Part shown: piece after piece, positions 1-11,529 of the stretch | Position numbering within the stretch: the stretch's first letter is position 1 | Layout of the letters: each line of letters begins with the position of its first letter | Assembly: GCF_030867095.1 (NCBI RefSeq) | Contig: NC_081824.1 | Coordinates: 176,212,933 to 176,276,932 of the forward strand | Reading direction: 5' to 3' | Origin: Alligator mississippiensis | Lineage: Eukaryota; Chordata; Crocodylia; Alligatoridae | Length of the DNA: 64,000 bases | Translations under genes and position numbers: made by a program | Notes under the pieces: generated by a model | What the model was told of the DNA's origin: nothing | Database searches by the model: none | Seen by the model: the letters and a program-made list of their open reading frames with translations, nothing else

Positions 1-260
1 ACTTGGCGGGCTTTGTGGCCTGAGCAGGGGCTACCACCCTGGCAGTTTTCAGCCCCCTGTGGTGTAACACATAGACGTTACATGAGTTTTGCTTTCACGA
101 ATTTGGGGTGCAGTTCCCCCTGAAGCCCCACACTGATCTTCTTGAAACTTGGCAGGTTTCATGCTCTCAGCAGAGGCTACCACTCCCTCCTGCAAGTTTC
201 ATCCAAATCAGACAGAAAACAACAAAGTTATAGATATTTAATGGATTCCCCATTATACCC
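1..260. repeat. Partial tandem repeat, about 146-bp unit, cut by window edge
   Basis: Two diverged copies of one segment begin at 1 and 147, each starting ACTTGGCRGG and containing a CAGNGGCTACCAC core. Only about the first 55 bp of the units match well. The array may be part of the 5' leader of the CR1 that follows, or an older repeat in which that CR1 landed. I cannot tell which from one edge. Confidence 0.5.
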
Positions 261-399
261 TATGGCCGGATCTCCGAGGTGGCTCTGAAGCTTTGGAGCC
301 ACTTCAGCAGGATCAAAGCAGGAACCCAGTCTGGAGCTCTGGATCAGATCCCTGGCATCTCAAGCAGCTGGATCTGAAGGCAGATCGAATAGCTGCCTA

Positions 400-3260
400 C
401 TTGCACAGGCCTACTAGCCAGTCCAGGCCCAGGAGAAGTATATAAGGAGACAGTCCAAGCAACTAGGGGAGCAGTAAACAGGGAGAGCAAACAAGACAGT
501 TTGCAAGCAGTTCGTAAGTCAGTTCCCTCTTTGAAGAAGAACCTATAAGATTTTTTCTCTCTTTTTTTTTAATATGTAATTAAGACTGACTAATCTACAT
601 AGTTTTATTTTAAGCAGCTAAAACTCAGAATTTAGACCAATACTTAAGCCCCTTGTTTAACTAGAGTCCAGAGCAAAGGGGAATTTGCTAAGGAGTTTGC
701 TTGGAAACTCTCTCACTTTCACTATAAGCTTGCTGAAAGGAAAGAGGTTTGCAAGAAAAAGGTGACCCTTCAGATCAAGGAACAGCAAACAGGCCCACTA
801 CAGAGGAGTTTGCTAGGGAAGGTCTGCTTGGAAAGAGAGGCAGGAAGTGAGAGAGACCCAGAGAGATGGTTGGAGGATGTCACAATCTGAGAGCCACTGT
901 TACTTCCAACTCTTCCTCTGCTTGCACCTGTGAGGTGTCTGTCCAGGCAGGATCACACACCATTGAGGCTTTCACCTAGGTCCTGGTTTCGTGCTGTGCA
1001 GACTGCAGCTTGCAAGTTCCTTCTAGTGATGGCCAGTTTGGGGAGTGCCTGCAATGTGAGCGGTGCTTTCTGGTGGAGTACCTCAGGAAGCAGGCAAGAC
1101 AGCTACAAGAGGAGGTAGCAAGGCTTCAAAGCATCCTCCACCAGGAGGACTTCATTGATTCCATGCTGAAGGAAACCTGTAGGACTGGAGGAAGGACTGC
1201 CAAAGGTGGTGCTAGAATGGGAAAAAGGCATGGACTCCCAGGAAGATGGAAGCTGGAAGCTTGTGACCTCTGACAGCAAGAAGTTGTTGCTATCCCCACC
1301 TGCAGAGATTTGCCTGGAAACAGATATGGAGCACTAGAAACAAAGGAGGAGCAGCAGCATATTTCATTGGTAAGAGAAGCCAGGCCATGAACCCCCAAGG
1401 TGGGGAGGATTGAGACCACTGCCATAAAGAGGAAGTGGTGGGTGGTGGTAGCTGGAGACCCCCTTCTCTGGGAGATGGAGGTATCCATCTGCCGACTTGA
1501 CCTGTTGTTTTGGGAGGTGTCAGCTGCTTGCCTGGAGCCTGGATCTGAGCTGTCACGGAAGGATTACCAAGTCTCGTCTGACCCTCTGACTACTATCCAG
1601 TGGTGACGCATAGGGGGTGCCCTGAGAGCGCTGGTGCACCCCCTGAGAGCACCGGCCGGGGAGTGGGGGCACCAGGAGAAGCAATCCCCACGGTCCCCCT
1701 GGAGCCGATTGCTCCCACCCAAAAGTGCCAGTGGCATGCCACTGCTACTTCCAAGTTGGCATGATCAGTCACAGGGGAACCCCCCTCCCCCCCCAAGTTG
1801 CAGATGCAAGTGCCCCCCTGACTCAGGAGGCACCAGTTGCCCATACTACTATCCCATTCTGCTCATCCATGTGGGCACCAGAGATATTGCCAGGGGTGTG
1901 CCTGAGCAGATCAAGAGTGACTATAGGCTCTGGGTGCAAGGGTGAAGGGGACAGGAGCACAGGTGGTGTTCTCAATCCTTCTGGTCAAGGGAAAGGGCCT
2001 GGGTAAGAGTGGAGGCATCCTGCAAATCAATGCATGGGTGCATAGGTGGTGTTGCCAGCAGGGATTTGGCTTCTTCAACTGTGGGATGTTGTTCCAAGAA
2101 GGACTGTTAGGAAAAGATATCTACCTGATGAAGAGAGGGGAGATCATCTTTGTAGATAGGCTCACTAACCTAGTGAGGAAGGCTTTTAAATTAAGTTTGC
2201 CAGGGGATGAAGACCAAAGCTCTGAGGTACATGGGAAAGTGGGTGACCTGGAGGAAGCACAAAGAGAAGGGTGCAACAGAGGAGGTCTCCTCATTCTTAT
2301 TGAGACAGTAGGGCAATCAGCTAGTACCTCAGATGTCTGTACACGAACACAGAGAGCCTGGGAAACAAGCAGGAAGAACTGGAAGTTATTGCACAGTCAA
2401 AAACTATGACATGATTGGAATAACAGAGACTTGGTGGGATAGCTCACAAGACTTGGAGCACTGTCACAGATGGGTACAAACTGTTCAGGAATAGCAACCA
2501 GGTGAGAAGAGGAGGAGGAGTTGTGCTGCATGTAAAAGAGCTGTATGATTGCTCAGAGCTCCAGTATGAAACTGGAGATAGGCCTGTTGAAAGTCTCTGG
2601 GTTAAGGTCAGAGGGGAGAGCAACAAGGATGATGTCATGGTGGGGCTTTGCTATAGACCACCTGACCAAGAGGATGAGGTAGATGAGACTTTCTTCAGAC
2701 AACTAGCAGATATTTCCAGATCACAAGCCCCAGTTTTCAAAGGGGATTTAATTGCCTTGACATCTGCTGGGAGGGCAATACAGCAGCATGCAGGAAATCC
2801 AGGAAGTTTTTGGAGAGGACTGGGGACAACTTCCTGGTGCAAGTGTTGGAGAGAGCAACTAGGGGTCATGTTCTTCTTGACCTGATGCTCATAAGCAGGA
2901 AAGAATTGGTGGGGGGAGGGGGGTGTAGAAGTGGATGACAATGTAGGCAACAGTGACCATGAGATGATCAATTTCAGGATCCTGACAAAAGGAAGAAAGG
3001 AGAGCAGCAGAGTATGGACCCTGAACTTAAGAAAAGCAGAATTTGACTCCCTCAGAGAACTGATGGGTAGGATCCCCTGGGAGGCCAGTCTGAGGGGGAA
3101 AGGAGTCCAGGTGAGCTGGTTATATTTTAAAGAAACCTTACTGAGGGTGCAGGAGCAAACCATCCCAGTGTGAGGAAGACTAACAGATATGGCAGGCAAC
3201 CAGCTTGGCTTAACAGGGAACTCTTCAGTGAGCTTAAAAGTTGCTTGGATCTTTAGTGAT
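400..3260 (+). mobile_element. CR1 LINE, 5' end with ORF1 and start of ORF2, 3' part missing
   Basis: A CR1 non-LTR retrotransposon. A leader with a TATA-like motif (439-447) is followed by ORF1 remnants at about 1010-2230. These contain a short cysteine-bearing and coiled segment (CLQCERC, then QLQEEVARLQ) and an SGNH/GDSL esterase-like domain: VVVAGD near 1445, then HVGTRDIARG and GTGAQVVFS further on, and LMKRGEIIFV near 2130. ORF2 starts near 2405 with the endonuclease signature ITETWWDSS, followed by GLCYRPPDQ and SDHEMINFRIL. The frame is broken in several places, so the copy is dead. The sequence stops resembling CR1 near 3260, before any reverse transcriptase. CR1 copies are normally 5'-truncated, so a copy keeping ORF1 but lacking the 3' half is unusual. 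Confidence 0.85.
1598..1845. mobile_element. hAT-type MITE inside CR1 ORF1
   Basis: The CR1 coding text jumps from SDPLTTI to a later HVGTRDIARG across this block. The block starts CAGTGGTGACGC and is flanked by an exact 8-bp target duplication, CTACTATC, at 1590-1597 and 1846-1853. An 8-bp duplication and a CAG start are hAT hallmarks. No transposase is present. It must be younger than the CR1 it interrupts. Confidence 0.75.
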
Positions 3261-3289
3261 CTACATAAGTGCTGAGTACGGGGGGGGGC

Positions 3290-4260
3290 CCAAGGGCCCT
3301 TGTCCCACTCAGGAAGAGTCATAATGTGACCACCCATCTCTAATTTGGCGGAACAGTCCACAAATGGGAACATCAAGTCCTAGTCCTGAGCTGCATGACT
3401 CTGGGACAGCATTTGCCCCAGATTCCCAGTATCTTGCAGGGATCTGGGTTTTCTGTTCACTGTGTAAAATGTAGGAAACGGCAGGTTTCCCCTTGCAAGC
3501 TGGCTGAGTTCCAGCCTGCGAGGGGCTGCAAGGAGTGGGATGCAGGGCTCTCTGTGTGCGTGTGTGTGCGTGCATACGTGCATGTGGCCAGGAATACAAC
3601 CCAAGGCAGTGATGGAGAGCAGATCCCCCAGCTGCCTGAAAGTAAGTCTATGGGGGGGCAGTTTGAAGCCCTAACGTTGAGGGAGGGATTAGGACAGGGG
3701 CTTGGTCTAGGGTTACTGCCCAGCCATAGTGGTTCATGGAGCCTAGGGCCAGGACAAGGAGCAGGACAGGACTACGGACAGTCTATCTAGGAGGCAGAGG
3801 AGTCTGGCTCCCTGCTGCTGTATGTACTCGGGGGGAGGAGGGAATGGAGGGACATGTGCCACAAAGATTTGTGCATAGGGTAGGGGTGGATGCGGGCTGC
3901 CTACTGCAGGCTTGGGACTCCCTGCATCGCTGGGAGCCCTGTGCCAGCTGCACTGTTATGGTGTGGTCTCCCCTGGCCACCTGGCAGCAGCAGGGGCAGT
4001 AGCACGGTGTTGTGCCTCCCACTGCTCCTGAGTGGGCAGGGGGCACCTCATTATGGTGGTGCAGTTGGCATGGGACTCCCATGGGGGGCCAGCAAGGCGG
4101 AGAGCTCTGAGCCTGTAGCAGGCAGCCCGCATCTGTCTCCACCTCCCACAAGCTCCACTCAGCTCTGCTTCAGCTGTGCTATTGGGGGGGGTCATCATTT
4201 TAGGCCCCCCTCCAGCAACAATAAAAGTCAGCACCTATAGCACTGCCTTCACAGGGACCA
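3290..4260. repeat. Unclassified GC-rich repeat block
   Basis: No gene is recognised here. About 3840-3915 read on the minus strand resembles 55720-55800 on the plus strand (CCTGCAGYAGGCAGCC followed by GCACAAATCT), so this is dispersed repeat sequence. A further partial match occurs at 4110-4135. GC-rich open frames on both strands are compositional. Confidence 0.45.
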
Positions 4261-4679
4261 GTGTTAACGTTTCCTCAGAGCCTTCCAAAGAAAACAGATG
4301 GGAAGTACATATCTAAAGTACTTTTATGAAGCAAAATGAACATTCTTCAGTGTGAAATCTTATTAACTAGTTAACAGATTCTGCTTTGTAGCCTAATCAA
4401 ATCACCTTTCCTTTTCCATAAAAAGGCCTATTTGTGAAGTTGACATGTGAGAAATATCTTGTCAACCTGTTAAGTCTGATGAAGAGATGTTGACGGGGCA
4501 CCAGGATGCAATCCCATATTCACTTTCATTCCAGATACTGACTAAGGAGAAAGTCCTCATAATTTACAAGTGCCCATAATTTACACAAACAATAGCATGG
4601 TTTCATGTAAATTTTAATGAAGCGCTATAAACACCAAAGAGGAAGTTGGTCCACTTACTATTTGAGTATGCGGCTTATT

Positions 4680-5215
4680 GTTTAAGCCTAAAACCCATTC
4701 CAGAAATGCAGACAAAGACACAATGGAATCTGATGTGCAATCTACATTATTGCACTTCCTGCTATGCCACATGTGCATGGCAGGAGGTGTGATTATGGGG
4801 TCAAGCATCAGATCCCATCACACCATATTGCTGGTGCAGGGGGAGCCTGGGATTGGGATCCCAGGCTCCCCCTGTATTGGCAAATAGCAAGCTCCCATAG
4901 CTAGGAACCATCCCAGCTAATAAAGCTACAAGTCATGGGGGTGCACCATGTGCTCCCACAGCTGGGAGCCCATTCATCTGACTGGGCTTCCAGCCACGGG
5001 CAGCGGACCTGGCCACGTGTTCAATTAATGGCATGATAGGAACTAGCCACAAAGTTATTCCACATCTTTTGTTATTCCACATAATTTTGTGTCTTATTCC
5101 CTGTTTTATGGCACCATTAATCACTTTAACTTGTGGCTGGGTTACAACTTAAAACATGATTAACTGGTTTATTATGTCTTATGTGTAATGTGTGGCAGGG
5201 GCCCTAAGTTAACCA
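4680..5215. repeat. Unclassified palindrome-bearing DNA-transposon-like repeat
   Basis: It contains the hairpin at 4837-4874. Words such as TAATGGCA and AGCCACAAA also occur in the insertion at 9549-10500, so the two probably belong to one family of nonautonomous elements. No coding capacity is seen. Confidence 0.45.
4837..4874. repeat. Perfect 17-bp stem hairpin
   Basis: CAGGGGGAGCCTGGGAT at 4837-4853 is the exact reverse complement of 4858-4874, with a 4-base loop TGGG. It lies inside the repeat at 4680-5215. Confidence 0.9.
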
Positions 5216-5644
5216 ACATCACTGTGCCTGAGCTTCTAGAGTTGTGAAATAGAGATAATTTTTAGCTGCCAGCTGTGCATAAGAGATATTAATTGTTTTA
5301 AAAGAGCTATTGCAGTCCTTTGAAATCTGTCTTCTGCAAAACTTACAGTACATTTCAAGCACTTCAACAGCAAAAAAAAATGCAGTAAGAATTGATGCAG
5401 ATTGAGAGAACTCAAGTACAGACAGTCTACTGGAAAAAGAACAGACTACCAGCTGGCTTGGCACTACACAGGTGTCCCATGTTGTTGTTGTTTTTGTTAT
5501 ATTGTCACTGCTCCAGATTTCAGTTGCTTCTTAACAGAAGCTAGCAGTTTGTATATGCAAGCTAATCCATTTGTCCTCTGCTTACAGTGTACATAATATT
5601 CTTCAAAATTCAACACGCCCTTTCTCACAATATCAGTACTATCT

Positions 5645-6770
5645 CAGTGGGTGCACAGCAGCATGGTAATGTGGTGTGGGAAGAAGAGGAAAAGGCCCTG
5701 TTACAGTGATTGTCCAGGGGGAACAGAGCCAGAGGCACAAGGGACCCCCCCGCCCCCCGCAATGGAGCCTGACACAGGGATGACCCAGCCCTGTAAGGAG
5801 AGCCCTGAAGTCAGGGCAAACTTACCTGTTGCAGGGCCAGAAGATGAGAGGGAGTCACGCTGGAACGAGATGCCCATGCAATTTACCAGCTGGCTCCATG
5901 TGCAGATAAAGATGGTGCGTGTGGATGATGTCATCACCAGATGCCATCTGGCCAAAATAAAAGCTGGCAGCAAAAGAGCGACAGGGGAGGCCCTGCTGGG
6001 AGCAAGTGGCAAAGGTGCTCCCCATGCCGAGCACAGGCTGTGCCGGCCAGCATTGAGGGGTCAGAGGATGGACCCCTCAGAGGGATTCATAAGCCCCTAG
6101 AAGAAGAGGATGGCCTCGAGGGACACAGGGGTCCACAGATGCTAGGACTGTGAGTGGGGAAGGGCTAGAGCCCTACACCCCTTTTCTTTCTTTTCTTTAT
6201 GAGTTTGGGACTTTAGTTGAGGAACCCCAGATGGACCCTTGGGCAGAGGTCAGGGCCCCTGGGACAAAGCTCAGGGATCAAGAGCAGGCAAGTGGCACTA
6301 TAAGTGATAGCGCAATTAAGGGAGTTACAAAGGAGCCACTGGGATGTCCTAGCACCCTGAGGAAACCTTAACTGGACAAGGGCATCAAGGGTCCAGCAGA
6401 TGACGAGGGGGCAAGGGCCAATGCTAGGGGGTGGCCCCATGGACCATCAAACAGGCTGTCCTGAAGGCTGGTGCATGGTTGGGGTGTAGGGGAGGTGGAG
6501 CCCCAAGAACTCCCACTAGGGGGCATAACAGCCATGGGGAACTGCCAGAGGGAACCCCACCAGTGAAAGAAACACCAAAGTCATGGCAGGTGAGTTTCAG
6601 GGTTTCCCTTAGGAAGAACGTGAGCCCCCACTGAAGTCGCAGGAGCAGGTGCTACAGCCAAGCCCAGGTGCATGTTCCAAGGTGGCTAGGGAACGCCTCC
6701 TCAAGACCAGGTGGGCACAGTGATAATAAGAAATTATGTCACCAAAGGCATGCTCAGTATCACTCTTTTG
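5645..6770. repeat. Unclassified GC-rich repeat-like block
   Basis: Base composition is unlike the AT-rich neighbours on both sides. Open frames of 60-150 codons are present on both strands but show no domain I recognise. It is probably an old repeat of unknown class. Confidence 0.3.
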
Positions 6771-6972
6771 GGGCTGTATTGTGGCAAGCCATGATGGTGG
6801 GAGACTTTCTTTCCAACTTCTGCTAATAAATGTTTAGCTCCAGTATAATAAAAGCTAATGATAAGTTACCTGTTTGAATTGTTGAAAATAATTTCTTATG
6901 GGATTTAATTTACAAAAAGAAAAATTTAGTTAAAAAAAAGAGAAACAGTTTAGAGGTTCTCAGACATGTTCA

Positions 6973-7465
6973 CAGTGGGCACATCTACATGTGCAATTAA
7001 TACAAAGCAATAAACTATGGAGTGTATTGCTCTTAGGCATACTGTTTGCATGTGCACTTAGGACCACAGCATGTTGAGCTGAGTTGGAGCAGCACTGACT
7101 GGCAGGGAGCCATGGGACCCAGCCTGCCAGCCTAGGTCTGCTCCTGTCTGGCTCGGTGTGCTGTTGAGTGACTATCTGGGGCACAAGGGTGCTTCAGTGT
7201 GGGCCTAGCCAGTAGGCAGCTCCCACACTGAAGCACCCTCAAGCCCCAGCCAGCTGGGGCAGCGTCTACAGATACAGTGCTGTGAAGTAAAAAACTCTGT
7301 AGCAGGATAGTACTTGTAATGTTTTCAGCAAAATACAAGTACTATCCTGCTGCAGAGTTTATTAGTTTGCTCCAGCCAAAATGCCCTACATGTGTACATG
7401 CAAGAAGCTTACTGCAGAGCGAATTAGTCTACTCCACGGTAAACATCTTGTGTAGACACGTCCAG
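6973..7465. mobile_element. Nonautonomous palindromic element, CAGTGGGC family
   Basis: It starts CAGTGGGCACATCTACAT, and its end reads as the inverse (TGTAGACACGTCCAGTA). The interior is a large palindrome: 7292-7318 pairs with 7334-7360 over 27 bp with one mismatch. Relatives with similar ends lie at 10167-10434, 30553-30964 and about 41958-42470. No transposase frame is present. The superfamily is not clear. Confidence 0.65.
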
Positions 7466-8738
7466 TATGGTTCACGTCTGAGACAGCGTAGTGGACCAGC
7501 TTCCCCCATAATTATAATAAGATAATATTTTTGTGGAAACTGAAATAATTGCATGCATAGAACAAGAAACATTAGGTTCCTGTAGATGTATTTTTAATCC
7601 TGCTTAAATTTAACACCATCTCTTATTGCTCTTTATCTACCTTTCCCATCTATCTTCCCCTTTAAAGATGGAGTGTTTTAAAAAATATTTCTCTTCTCTA
7701 CATTAAAGCTTTTGTTTGTTAGTAGCATTGGCTAAGCTGCATTCCAAATTTACATGTTCCAAATAATCCTACAATCCATGGTAATATTATTGACCTATCC
7801 AATCAAATCCTCAGCCCAGCTGAGGTGTCTATATTATTTGTCTTTCTGCTCCATTACACATCTTGCACCTGTATGGAGACCTCAAGTGTTTTGCCCTGCT
7901 ACCTAACACTAAGGGAATATTTCCAGGCAAGGAGCCACGCAACAAATAACTCACCACAGATCTGAGCCATACACGATACAAAGGAGGACAGCCCATGCAC
8001 TGCACCTTAAGGCCTCAGGCCCACTCTGGCCATGTATATAAACTGGTTTTGTCTCTGTGCCCACTCTGAGATTGCCAAAAAAACCCCCAACAGTGTTTAT
8101 GTTACACCTCAGTACAATGGAATGGAGAGCCATACACGTCTTTAAAACAACCCTGATGTTATACAACAGGTTGATAAGCAGGGATTCTGATTTTCTCTGA
8201 TAAAAAAAAAAATCCCCAATTTTCAGATTTAAAAAAGTAACCCTTTTACTTTACTTGCTGAAAAGGGAGGGAGCCATTGTTGTCATGGACAAAGCAACAT
8301 ATCTGCAGGAAGCTGAGGAACAACTTTTCAGCACAGGGTTTTACAAGCTCCTGACTGTGAGGACCCCATGACACAATACCAGAAGGAACTAAATAAACTC
8401 TTAAAGAAACTACCTCTGGAAACACTGAACAGGATTCATGCTTCCACTGTCCAGGATCCTAGGCAAGCAACTTTTTTTTTTTACTTATTACTGAAGATCC
8501 ACAAACCCGGCAACACAGGACATTTCATTCTCTCTGGCATTGTCACCATCACAGAGGGAGTCTCTGACTACATTGACTCAATCCTATTCCCACACACCAA
8601 GGTTGCTGCCAGTTATTTATTGAAAGCTACTACACATTTCCAAAAGAAACTACAGTAGTTTCCATTTGCAAACTTTCAACCACCACCATATTAACTACAA
8701 CAGATATCATAGCTCTGCACACCAACATCCCCCATGAG

Positions 8739-9281
8739 TAGGGCTACCATATGTCTGGCTTTTCCCAGACATGCCCTCTTTTTTGGCTCCCTGTCCTCGT
8801 GTCCAGGTGGGTTTTTAAAATGTGAGCAAATGCCTGGGTTTTTACTTTGCCTTTTCTTTCCTGGGGACTAGCAGCTTGGCTGCTTGGGGCTGGGAGCAGT
8901 GGGCAAGGTGATTGGCTGTCAGGGGTCACGTGCTCTGCACGCAGGCCCTGGCAAGCTGCTCCCAGATAAGAGAGAGGGTGAGTGAGTGTGTGTGTGCGCG
9001 CAGGTGCATGCGCATGTGCATGCGTGCGTGCGTGAGCTGCGTGGGCAGCAGGACTGATGGGGCAGGAGGCTGCAGGTCAGGAGTGAGGGGCACTGGCAGG
9101 GCTGGAGGGGCAGAGGCTTAGGAGTGAGGGGCAGAGGCAGGACACAGGCATATCACCGGCCCCCCCAATTATATACCCTTTCCCCTCTCCTCCCCCCTAG
9201 CTCCTCCTCCTTTTTCCCCCAGCTACCCCCTTCCCCTCGCAGGTGTCCTCTTTTTTGATCCTGGAAACATGGTATCCCTAC
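8739..9281. mobile_element. hAT-like nonautonomous element inside the Penelope copy
   Basis: Ends are TAGGGCTACCAT and the inverse ATGGTATCCCTA, each followed inward by a CCTCTTTTTTG word. CCCATGAG flanks it at 8731-8738 and again at about 9282-9289, an 8-9 bp target duplication. It splits the conserved Penelope word NIPHED. It holds a GT-rich microsatellite near 8970-9030. Confidence 0.75.
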
Positions 9282-9548
9282 CCCATGAGGACAGATTGCA
9301 AGCCACAAAGAAAATTACCCTTACAAGGATACTGCTTCTGTTTCCATGGCATTCTCTTGCTTTGTCCTCCTCACACACAACTATTTCAGATGTGAGGACT
9401 CCCTCTACCTAGAAACAAATGGCACTGCCATGGACACAGGTATGCCCCCCCCTCACATAACAATATATTTATGACAGACCTTGAATTCTGGGTCTTTCAC
9501 AGCTGCCCTATCACATCCTCCCACCCCCAGTTTACCTAAGGCCCCTGG

Positions 9549-10500
9549 CACATATTCATTTAATGGCACAATGAGATAAGACAACCCGCAATCCCAACAA
9601 TCACACCTCTTGCCATACTGTACATACGTGGCAGGATGCATGATTTTGGGATTGGGGATCAAGTCCCAGTTGTGTGAATACTGCTTGCTAGTTCAGGAGC
9701 ACTCCTGATTTTTTAAAGTCCTGGTGCCTTGGGGCTCCAGGATCTGGAAGAAATTCCCCAATCCCAGGACACCATGTGTAGATGATGTCAGAAAGCCATG
9801 TGTAAGGCCAAAGGTTTTTAAAAGTCTGGTACATGGGGACCCTGGGATCAGGGAATCTTTCCCCATTCCAGGGTCTTCATGGCCAGGATGTGTTAAGTGC
9901 CTGGCTCCACAGCTCCCTGGCAGCTGTAAGGCAAGACAGTCAACCCATCGGATCACTGGGAGTCCAGCAGCTCTCCACAATCAGGTAAGCTGGCTCAGTT
10001 GTTGACTCAGCACCCTGAAAACAATGGGGTGCAGCTCCATGCAGGGCTGCACCACACAGCTATCAGTCTGCCCACATGGGATAGGTGTCAACCAAGCCAC
10101 ACATTCAGCTCCACTGCCACATGTTAAATTTCAGGCATGATGGCAACCAGCCACAAAAATATTACACAGTGGGCACATCTACACATTCATTAATGTGCCT
10201 TAAATACTGAGCATTTAATTTAGTACTTGCATAATAAAGTACTAACTAAATGCATAGTAAGTAGAGTTACTAAGCAATAGCACTGGTACAGTTTTTTTGT
10301 GATGCTTACTGCGCATTAGCCTAATAATACTGCGCAGTAGGCTATTAGCATGATTTTTAATTGCCATGCTACTGAGCAGTGTGATTAGGCTAATGCGCAA
10401 TAAGAGTCTCATGTAGGCGAATCCAGTTTGTGGAATATTTTTGTGGCTGGTTTCCCATGTTGCTGTGCCATTAGTTGCCTGAATATGTTTGGGTTGCTAT
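9549..10500. mobile_element. Foldback DNA-transposon-like insertion in the Penelope copy, itself interrupted
   Basis: The Penelope frame is lost near 9480-9540 and resumes near 10550. Between them the edges are inverted: CATATTCATTTAATGGCACA at the left and GTGCCATTAGTTGCCTGAATATG at the right, read as its inverse. Interior arms at 10144-10167 and 10435-10460 are also inverted (AACCAGCCACAAAAATATT) and flank a second element. Confidence 0.6.
10167..10434. mobile_element. CAGTGGGC-family element nested inside the foldback insertion
   Basis: It starts CAGTGGGCACATCTACAC like the copy at 6973 and ends with a diverged inverse. It sits in the loop of the inverted arms described in the 9549-10500 entry, so this is a third level of nesting within the Penelope element. 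Confidence 0.6.
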
Positions 10501-11529
10501 TGATGGCATGATTAACAAATTAATGATATCTTGGGTATAACATCTGCCAGAAGCCTAAAATACATTGATGACATCATTATATGGACACTCAGGAAGGAAT
10601 CTTTAAAGAAATTCTACCAGGAATTTAACAACTTCCACCCCTCCATCAAACTGACTGCAGAATATTCCATACAGAAAATTTACTTCCTGGATACCACTGT
10701 GAAAGTCCGCAACAGTCATATCACCACTATGGTATATCGGAAACCAAATTGACCACTCGGCTAGTTCCATGCCAGCGACTCTCATCCTGCGTATACCACT
10801 AGATCGATTGTCTACAACCAAGCTCTACATTACAGCTATGTCTGCTCTGATCCCACTACCTGGGATCTATGTCTGTAAAGATCTGAAGCAGGGGTTCTTA
10901 CATTTAAATTACAGGCCTAAAACCATAGCTACCCAAATCAACAAAGCCAGACTCAGCCCCTGCTCCAGCCTGCTGCAATACCAACCCTGCAAGAGAACGA
11001 ATGAATGCCGATCTGACATCAAGGCACCCCACCCTGGAACATTCTCAGAGTAGCTATTCTTAGAAGACAAAACTTTAAAAACAAACTTTGAAAATTTGAC
11101 AGAACAAACTTTGACAGAAAATAGTGGAACAAGAAAACATCCACAGACAGGATTGCATTAAGCATGATCTTAAACAGGACCTATGGATTCTTATGCCATG
11201 ACATGGATTAGCTTTTATAACCTCTGTATCCCTCAGTGGGTTAATGGCTTTGTTTTTCTCTCTCCAACCCACCTTCTCTCTTTCAACAGTATCCCCTCCT
11301 CCCCTCCCCGCCCCCAACTTCCCTACACTTTATATGCTAATCACAGATTTCTATTTAAAAGCTGTGCTTAGTTTCTTTGTAGCATCTGATGAAAAAACTT
11401 CTGCTTATGAAAGCTTATGCCATGCTGATCTATTTAGTGTATAAGACTATATATAGTTTTATCTACCCTGGCTTCTTTAATAAAACCATGATATTTTCAG
11501 TAATAAATTCTGGTTTTTTTCATTACCTG

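Noticed and set aside
5651-6153. Possible gag-like protein in the GC-rich block
   Set aside because: No zinc knuckle, capsid-like or protease motif was recognised; left as an unclassified repeat.
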